Of a DNA stretch of 41,573 bases, positions 36,272 through 41,573 are shown piece after piece. The stretch covers positions 527,893-569,465 of the forward strand of contig CP070742.1 of assembly GCA_020348065.1 (NCBI GenBank). The letters are read 5' to 3'. Under the pieces are notes generated by a model. That model did no database searches, was not told the DNA's origin, and saw only the letters and a list, made by a program, of their open reading frames with translations. Position 1 is the first letter of the stretch, and each line of letters starts with the position of its first letter. A program made the translations under genes and the position numbers. The DNA is from Candidatus Zixiibacteriota bacterium (lineage in GTDB: Bacteria; Zixibacteria; MSB-5A5; UBA10806).

Positions 36272-36294
36272 AGGGTCGCATGTATATACGACAA

Positions 36295-38076
36295 CTAATC
36301 TTTCGCTCCTTTCTTCGTTTGTAACGGCTCCTTAACATTGGCCCGATTTAAAATCCTCTGGAACTGTTTTCTGTGCATACCCCCCATTCTGGCCGCCGCC
36401 GATATATTACCCCCCGACGACTCCAGCAGGTTTATCGCGAAATTACGCTCTAACGGTACGATTGTCTTTTCCCACAACTCTTTTTTATAATCATTTAATT
36501 CCTTATGCGTATTGGGTATTCTTTCGTATTTCAAACCGTTTCTTATTACGGTATCGGGAAGTTCATTAGGAGTTAAAATATCGCCTTTGCATAAAACAAC
36601 AGCCCGCTCAATTATATTCTCGAGCTCCCTGATATTACCCGGATACCGGTAGCTCTTCAGGTAATTAAGGGCGGTTTCGCTTAACGATGAAATTTGCTTA
36701 TCGTTTTTTTCAGCATATACGCGGAGAAAGTGGTACGCCAGTGTCTCAACATCACCCTTCCTCCTGGATAGAGGCGGCAGGTTTATGGCTATTACATTTA
36801 TTCTATAGTATAGATCATCACGGAATTCGCCGGTTTCGACCATCTTCATTAAATCTTTCTTGGTGGCCGATATTATTCTAACATCCGCTCGTTTCAATGT
36901 TGTCGAGCCCAGAGGTTCGAACTCATGCGATTGCAAAAACCTCAAGAGTTTGACCTGCAATAACGGGGACAACTCTCCGATCTCATCCATGAATATGGTG
37001 CCCTTGTCCGCGATCTCAAATTTCCCCGGCTTGCGGCCGACCGCACCGGTAAAAGCTCCCTTTTCATATCCGAACAATTCGGACTCCAGAAGCGTCTCCG
37101 GAATCGCCGCGCAGTTTATGGCGACAAAGGGATGATCTTTCCTGGCCGAATTATAGTGAAGCGCCCGGGCCAGAAGCTCTTTGCCGGTTCCCGATTCTCC
37201 CTCGATCAAAACGGCGCTCTCCGTTTCCGCCACGTCTGCCACTGTGGCCAGGACTTTCCTTATCTGGGGAGAACTGCCTTTGATCTCCTCGAAATCATAT
37301 TTCTCCCTTAAATCCTCTATTAACGATTCCCCGTAATCCTCCAGAGCCGAAAAAAGTCTCTCCGATTCCACCGAAATAGCTATTTTGCCGGTCATCGTTT
37401 GAAGCAGATCGAGATCGAATTTTGTAAAACCGCTATCGTTACGAACCGAATATAAAATACCGAGAATGTCTTCACCCGTTTTCAGCGGAACGCAAATAAT
37501 ATTTCCCCCTCCGTCATCAGCGTCAATGCTTATGGGGTCTCCCGTGGATAACACCGCGTCCGCTATTGGCTTGGAAAACTTATATTTGTTATTCGAACTG
37601 CTCTTTAACGACGAATCGTATTTAAAAATGATTTCGCCCTCTTCCCCCGTTATCTGCAGCGACGCGTAATCGCAGGCCAGAATCTCGGTGGTGGTCTGCA
37701 CCACCCTTTTCAAAACCGATCGAAGGTCCCTTTCGGATGTTACGTCGATGGAGAACTCATACAGAGTTTTATAAATGTCTCGTTCCTTGGAGAGATACTC
37801 AACGCTTGATTTCAATTTATCGTATTCCCGAATCAGTTTGGCGACACGGGTATTCAGCGAATCCTCGAACCCCGAAAGCTTCTTTTCCACTGAATCGATT
37901 TTTTCGTTCAGTACGGTATATTGTCTGGGCCTTTCCTTCTCTCTTGTCTCGGTTAGATAATCTTTCAACGTGGAAATAGAATCGAACGACCTTTTTATCT
38001 GCGTCGCCGATTCTTTTTTAAGCTGCTTTAAGTTGGCGGCAAATTTCTCGCTGGTCTTTCCGATCGTCGCTTTCAT
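36295..38076 (-). CDS. Sigma-54-dependent transcriptional activator (GAF, AAA+, Fis-type HTH)
   Basis: In this 593-residue protein, residues 1-105 are predicted coiled coil (many K/E, for example LNEKIDSVEKKLSGFEDSL). Residues about 106-242 form a GAF-type sensor domain. The AAA+ core (about 265-495) has Walker A GESGTGKE at 293-300, the sigma-54 contact loop GAFTGA at 340-345, Walker B IFMDEIGEL (D364, E365) and an arginine-finger region (FRDDLYYRINV). The Fis-type HTH is at about 545-585 (NLLESSGGNISAAARMGGMHRKQFQRIL). It would open promoters for sigma-54 RNA polymerase in response to a signal sensed by the GAF domain. No histidine kinase is adjacent and no receiver domain is present. The nearest candidate target is the unit starting at 36057. 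Confidence 0.94.
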   Translation of the reverse strand: MKATIGKTSEKFAANLKQLKKESATQIKRSFDSISTLKDYLTETREKERPRQYTVLNEKIDSVEKKLSGFEDSLNTRVAKLIREYDKLKSSVEYLSKERDIYKTLYEFSIDVTSERDLRSVLKRVVQTTTEILACDYASLQITGEEGEIIFKYDSSLKSSSNNKYKFSKPIADAVLSTGDPISIDADDGGGNIICVPLKTGEDILGILYSVRNDSGFTKFDLDLLQTMTGKIAISVESERLFSALEDYGESLIEDLREKYDFEEIKGSSPQIRKVLATVADVAETESAVLIEGESGTGKELLARALHYNSARKDHPFVAINCAAIPETLLESELFGYEKGAFTGAVGRKPGKFEIADKGTIFMDEIGELSPLLQVKLLRFLQSHEFEPLGSTTLKRADVRIISATKKDLMKMVETGEFRDDLYYRINVIAINLPPLSRRKGDVETLAYHFLRVYAEKNDKQISSLSETALNYLKSYRYPGNIRELENIIERAVVLCKGDILTPNELPDTVIRNGLKYERIPNTHKELNDYKKELWEKTIVPLERNFAINLLESSGGNISAAARMGGMHRKQFQRILNRANVKEPLQTKKGAKD

Positions 38077-38279
38077 AATAGCGAAAAGATTTTATGACGA
38101 TTTTCAACAAACTGTCAAATTAAAAACAAGAATTATTTTTTGTTTTTTCATCAATCAACATAAAAATTTCTATTTATCACCTGTCAATTTTCACAATTAT
38201 AAAAATTATTCAAAATATCTTGCTATGGTAGGGATTTAATTTATTAGACCCTTGGGGCCGTTAACAAACTAAAATATTG
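38077..38279. other. AT-rich upstream region of the sigma-54 activator gene
   Basis: No gene is seen. The minus strand has two TTGACA words (38113-38118 and 38182-38187). Neither is followed by a good -10 at normal distance: the first has CATAAA after 16 bases, which would leave a leader of under 15 bases. Long A/T runs fill the rest. Confidence 0.35.
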
Positions 38280-38322
38280 TCATCGCGAGGAGTCAAGCGA
38301 AGCGAGACGACGAAGCGATCTC
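38280..38322. repeat. REP-like element with GCGA-rich words
   Basis: The segment starts TCATCGCGAGGAGTCAAGCG and ends GACGAAGCGATCTC, with ATCGC/GCGAT at its ends. It resembles an intergenic repeat that is common in many unrelated bacterial genomes (form TCATTGCGAGGAGCGAAGCG). That recognition is from memory. Confidence 0.5.
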
Positions 38323-38353
38323 AAATTTTACCTGAAGTAACCCGGTTATTCCC

Positions 38354-38367
38354 CTGGTAACCAAGCG
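38354..38367 (+). repeat. Third copy of a dispersed 14-mer
   Basis: CTGGTAACCAAGCG differs by one base from the 14-mer at 4163-4176, which also occurs reversed at 4342-4355. All three copies are intergenic. Confidence 0.4.
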
Positions 38368-38394
38368 CCCGCCCGGCAACTTTTGTATTTCGTG

Positions 38395-38746
38395 GTTGGC
38401 GGACGTCCCCGTCCGCCAACATACAGTTGGTGTCGGTAGACGAGCTACCGACCTACAAAAATACCAGGTGTGGTGGCAGTTCTCCGTATCTGCCACCTCC
38501 AGCCGTCAAGTGCGGGGACTTGACGGCACCCGGACCATACAGTTGGTGCACCGGGAGGTACACCAACCACTCAGATACCGGAAAAATGTAGGCGGGGAGT
38601 TTGATGAGCTCAGTCGAATCGAGCTTGTCTCCCTGCAATTGGTGTCGGTAGACGAGCTACCGACCTACAAAAATACCAGGTGTGGTGGCAGGTCTCCGTA
38701 CCTGCCACCTCCAGCCGTCAAGTGCGGGGACTTGACGGCACCCGGA
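38395..38746. repeat. Array of perfect stem-loops containing a 108-bp direct repeat
   Basis: A perfect hairpin at 38395-38420 (10-bp arms, 6-base loop) is followed by direct repeats at 38427-38534 and 38639-38746 (offset 212). Each unit holds three stem-loops: GTCGGTAG/CTACCGAC, GGTGGCAGGT/ACCTGCCACC and CCGTCAAGT/ACTTGACGG. The two units differ at only two of 108 positions, and these face each other in the middle stem (T and T at 38480/38489; G and C at 38692/38701). The spacer (38535-38638) holds further imperfect hairpins. No open reading frame explains the pattern. Confidence 0.85.
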
Positions 38747-38753
38747 AAACTTG

Positions 38754-38784
38754 TTTAAAAAGGGCGGCATTGCGCCGCCCTTTG
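38754..38784 (-). terminator. Intrinsic terminator of the large repeat protein gene
   Basis: On the minus strand AAGGGCGGC pairs with GCCGCCCTT around a 5-base loop, followed by TTTAAAC. It lies about 20 bases after the stop codon at 38804. Confidence 0.8.
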
Positions 38785-38803
38785 CACTGAGCTTCGTTTC
38801 GGC

Positions 38804-41573
38804 TTATTTCAGATACAGCATCTTCTTGGATTCACGGAAATCGCCGGCTTTCAAAACGTAGAAATAAATGCCGCCCGCGATCGGCTTGCCCGCCGCGTTG
38901 GAGCCATCCCAGTTGATGATATGCTCTCCGGCCGGAAGCTCCTCGGATACAAGCGTCGTTATCTGCCTGCCCAGGATATCGAATACTTTCAATTCCGTAA
39001 AGCCCGGTTTCGGCATATTAAAGCAGATATTGGTCCTGCTGTTAAACGGGTTGGGGTAGTTCTGAGAAAGGGTGAAGACATCCGGCAATCCCGTTGTAAG
39101 CTTGGGTGGCTTCCATTCGTATCCAACGGGAGCGCCGACAGAGTACACGTCACTCAAGTAGGTGCCGGTTGTGTCGTCCATGTACATTACGTACGCTGGA
39201 CTGTCATCAATTTCGAACACGCCGGGATCTCTATCAAATATAAAGACATAGGCCAATATTCCCGGACCGTTTACAGCAGAATCCGGAGAATCCGGGAAGT
39301 ATAGAGTAAAAGTTTCAGAATCAATGACCGGTGATTCGGAAAATGCCCAAGTACCTGGTTTTATTGAATCAGGTTTCGGTATACCATATGATGATATATC
39401 CGAGTTGACGTAGCCTAAGTGACATTCATAAACATCAGTTACACTCATGTATACTGCATTGACCTGAAAACTTACCACAGTATCACCGTGATTTACCGGG
39501 TTGCTCACACTTACGCTGAATTGAGGTATAGCCCATATGGCTTCCGAATCATCCATGGACCAGACGCTCATCGTGTCATTTCTAAGAATCTTTTCTTCGT
39601 AGCCGAAAGGAGAAAAGAAATCGTAAAACATACCTGGAGGGGTCCAATCATCCGTATAGAATTTAATTCCAGTGCTCGCGTTATTGACAAAAAGGTCGGT
39701 TGCATCGAACTTTATTTTAAAAAGAGTCTGTTTCTGATCGGGCAATATATATGTCCCGGCATCGGGCGGGTCAGCGGTCTCAAATTGACGGATCGCAATG
39801 TAGCTGGTGTCATTCTCAATGATGATGGTGTCAATCTCTACGAAATCGACGATGTCTACGGACGGAATATGCCCCCCCATGGAATCGACGCCGGTATAAG
39901 TAAGGTAACTGTAATTATATCCGATGTATAAATTGCTGTACTGCCCCCAAAAAGTCGTAGAACATACAACCGGGATTTCCACCTTGCCATAGGGGTCCAC
40001 AGAGTCAGGGACTACCAACGTAAGGTTTACTTCGTATTTGGGCAGGTAAATGCCTTCGGAAACCGCTGTCATGGAATCATAAGGTGTTTTATTAGCTGAA
40101 TCCCATGCAAAAACTTCGGTCATAGCATACGAAGGGAAGTACTTTTTTAAATCCAGGTTCAAAGTGTCGCAGAAATTTTGGTCGCCGTTATATCCGGACT
40201 TGAAATCGCCGACCATGAACTTCAGATCGCATAAATAATAAGTGCTGTCACCCCCGGACCTTGAAGCCGGGGCGCCCTTAACCATGATTGAATCCTGATT
40301 TTTTACGTAAATAACGACTCCGGCGTCAAGCGAATCATATCCCACGTACGTTAGAGAATCAGGTATCTCCACCAATAACTTATATGTACTGCAAGGATAA
40401 TTTGTGAACAATTTTACGGGGATTTTCAAAGGATTATCAAGCTTCGCCTGATCGGAACTGTCCGCACCTTGATATGAATACGCCAGAGCCGAACTAAAAG
40501 TCACTATCACCGTATCATTGGGAATTGTAACCGTGCCCCAGGTCGTGTCGATAACCTCGCAATCGTAAGGCGTGTCTTTTTTGGCCGCCGTGATTATGTG
40601 CCCGAAGTTAATAGTAAAAGAATCACCGAAATGATATTCATTCGAAATTTCAAATTTAAGGTCAATCACTCTTTCGGAAGTATCCGGAAGCAATGTGCCT
40701 CCACGCTCCAGATAGATTTCAACCGTATCTCCGCTCGATGAATCTGCGATAGAGCCGGACCAGGGTGTTCCTTCGGAATCAAGCGAGTCATAAGTAAGGC
40801 CGGCCGGGCAAACTGCCCAAATCTCGAGATATTCAAGAGTGTCGGCGTTGGTAACCAATACCGGCACGCTTACCGTATCCCCCGGCCAGCAGGTATCCAC
40901 GTCGGCGTATTCCAGAGCGACGTTGCTGCAAGTGTCCTCTCGAATTGTAACACTGCCCCAGGTTGTATCGCTGACATCACAATCGAAATGCGCGCCCTTT
41001 CTGGAAGCCGCTATGCTGTGCCCGAACTTAATAGTAAAAGATGTGCCTGAAGAAGAGGTGTCCGGAATTTCAAATTTAAGGTCAATCACTCTTTCAGAAG
41101 TATCCGGAGGCAAGGTGCCTCCCCGCTCCAGATAGATTTCGACCGTGCTCCCGCTCGATGAGTCTCCGATGGAGCCGGACCAGGGCGTGTTATCGGAATT
41201 AGCCCCCGCATAATTAAGGCCGGTCGGGCAAACTGCCCATATCTCGAGATATTCAAGAGTGTCGGCGTTAGTAACCAATACCGGCACGCTTACCGTATCT
41301 CCCTGCAAACAGCTATCCACGTGGGCGTATTCCAGAGCGACATTGTTACAAGGATCACTGCCGATTGTAATCGATCCCCAGGTGGTGTCGGTAACATCGC
41401 AATCATATGAATCGCCTTTTATGGCCGCCGCGATATTGTGCCCGAACTTAATAGTAAAAGAAGTATCGAAAGAAGAGGTATCCGGAATTTCAAATTTAAG
41501 GCCAATCACCCTTTCAGAAGTATCCGGAAGCAATGTGCCTCCGCGCTTCAGATGGATTTCAACCGTGCTCCCG
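38804..41573 (-). CDS. Large secreted repeat protein with cohesin-like units and type IX-like sorting tail, 5' end outside the window
   Basis: The frame is open to the window edge (about 920 codons), so the start and any signal peptide are missing. The visible N-terminal part consists of 140-residue units of cohesin-like or Ig-like type. Each contains VALEYADVDTCWPGDTVSVP, VTNADTLEYLEIWAVCP, GTPWSGSIADSSSG and RGGTLLPDTSERVIDLKFEI. About two and a half units are seen, then three diverged beta domains of similar style (about 350-800 of the visible part). The tail is QNYPNPFNSRTNICFNMP, then GGIYFYVLK, ending SKKMLYLK. No catalytic motif is seen. It is probably a surface or matrix protein. A TTG near 41533 is not the true start, because the repeat pattern continues upstream of it. 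Confidence 0.87.
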   Translation of the reverse strand, partial: GSTVEIHLKRGGTLLPDTSERVIGLKFEIPDTSSFDTSFTIKFGHNIAAAIKGDSYDCDVTDTTWGSITIGSDPCNNVALEYAHVDSCLQGDTVSVPVLVTNADTLEYLEIWAVCPTGLNYAGANSDNTPWSGSIGDSSSGSTVEIYLERGGTLPPDTSERVIDLKFEIPDTSSSGTSFTIKFGHSIAASRKGAHFDCDVSDTTWGSVTIREDTCSNVALEYADVDTCWPGDTVSVPVLVTNADTLEYLEIWAVCPAGLTYDSLDSEGTPWSGSIADSSSGDTVEIYLERGGTLLPDTSERVIDLKFEISNEYHFGDSFTINFGHIITAAKKDTPYDCEVIDTTWGTVTIPNDTVIVTFSSALAYSYQGADSSDQAKLDNPLKIPVKLFTNYPCSTYKLLVEIPDSLTYVGYDSLDAGVVIYVKNQDSIMVKGAPASRSGGDSTYYLCDLKFMVGDFKSGYNGDQNFCDTLNLDLKKYFPSYAMTEVFAWDSANKTPYDSMTAVSEGIYLPKYEVNLTLVVPDSVDPYGKVEIPVVCSTTFWGQYSNLYIGYNYSYLTYTGVDSMGGHIPSVDIVDFVEIDTIIIENDTSYIAIRQFETADPPDAGTYILPDQKQTLFKIKFDATDLFVNNASTGIKFYTDDWTPPGMFYDFFSPFGYEEKILRNDTMSVWSMDDSEAIWAIPQFSVSVSNPVNHGDTVVSFQVNAVYMSVTDVYECHLGYVNSDISSYGIPKPDSIKPGTWAFSESPVIDSETFTLYFPDSPDSAVNGPGILAYVFIFDRDPGVFEIDDSPAYVMYMDDTTGTYLSDVYSVGAPVGYEWKPPKLTTGLPDVFTLSQNYPNPFNSRTNICFNMPKPGFTELKVFDILGRQITTLVSEELPAGEHIINWDGSNAAGKPIAGGIYFYVLKAGDFRESKKMLYLK
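40490..41573 (-). repeat. 420-bp tandem coding repeats
   Basis: Matching words recur at a period of exactly 420 bases, for example AGTATCCGGA near 40678, 41098 and 41518. Stretches encoding TNADTLEYLEIWAVCP are nearly identical at the DNA level. The array continues past the window edge. Confidence 0.85.

Noticed and set aside
36117-36338. Minus-strand frame of 73 codons between the activator and the GxxExxY gene
   Set aside because: It overlaps the end of the activator gene in another frame, has irregular composition and no family resemblance. The region is better read as regulatory.
38427-38746. CRISPR array
   Set aside because: Only two long copies exist (108 bp), with no short spacers between many repeats and no cas genes nearby.

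Overview
The window looks like chromosomal DNA from an uncultured bacterium of the FCB superphylum, for example Zixibacteria, Marinimicrobia or KSB1-like lineages; I cannot resolve it further. The evidence is indirect. Seven secreted proteins end in the type IX secretion (Por/FlgD-like) tail, with a box of the form NYPNPFN followed about 70-80 residues later by a terminal [KR]MxxLK. YbeY has the GY-x-D variant seen in Bacteroidetes. Several proteins combine Ig-like, FG-GAP/VCBS or M6/S8 protease domains with that tail. No tRNA, rRNA, CRISPR array, transposase or prophage gene was seen.

Region 1 (1-18.3 kb, all minus strand) is a secretome island: a partial VCBS-repeat protein, an M6 metalloprotease, a subtilisin-like S8 protease, two tail-bearing proteins of unknown function, and two long paralogous S8 proteases that carry their own FG-GAP repeat block. 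Most genes are separated by 100-700 bp gaps with terminators, good sigma-70-type promoters, hairpins and one gene remnant. None of the type IX machinery is in the window.

Region 2 (18.5-26 kb) holds envelope and housekeeping genes: a GT39-like membrane glycosyltransferase fused to TPRs, a GT9 heptosyltransferase-like enzyme, murJ, rpsT, a KamA-type radical SAM enzyme, and a lysine-rich SWIB-domain chromatin-like protein.

Region 3 (26.1-35.4 kb, minus strand) is a compact run of conserved genes. It includes a DUF362 ferredoxin-type protein, a CorC-like CBS protein, ybeY, a PgpH-type 7TM-HD phosphodiesterase, phoH, aspS, hisS and a VanZ-family protein. Several neighbours overlap or abut.

Region 4 (35.4-38.1 kb) is the most suggestive part. 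A sigma-54 activator (GAF, AAA+, Fis-type HTH) lies just upstream of a two-gene unit. That unit has a near-consensus -24/-12 promoter and encodes a GxxExxY-family protein without its signature residues, followed by a 49-residue histone-H1-like protein made almost only of TAKKK repeats, and then a terminator.

Region 5 (38.1-41.6 kb) begins with an intergenic array of perfect stem-loops that contains a 108-bp direct repeat. The two copies differ only at two facing bases of one stem. It ends with a partial large secreted protein built of 140-residue tandem repeats and the same sorting tail.
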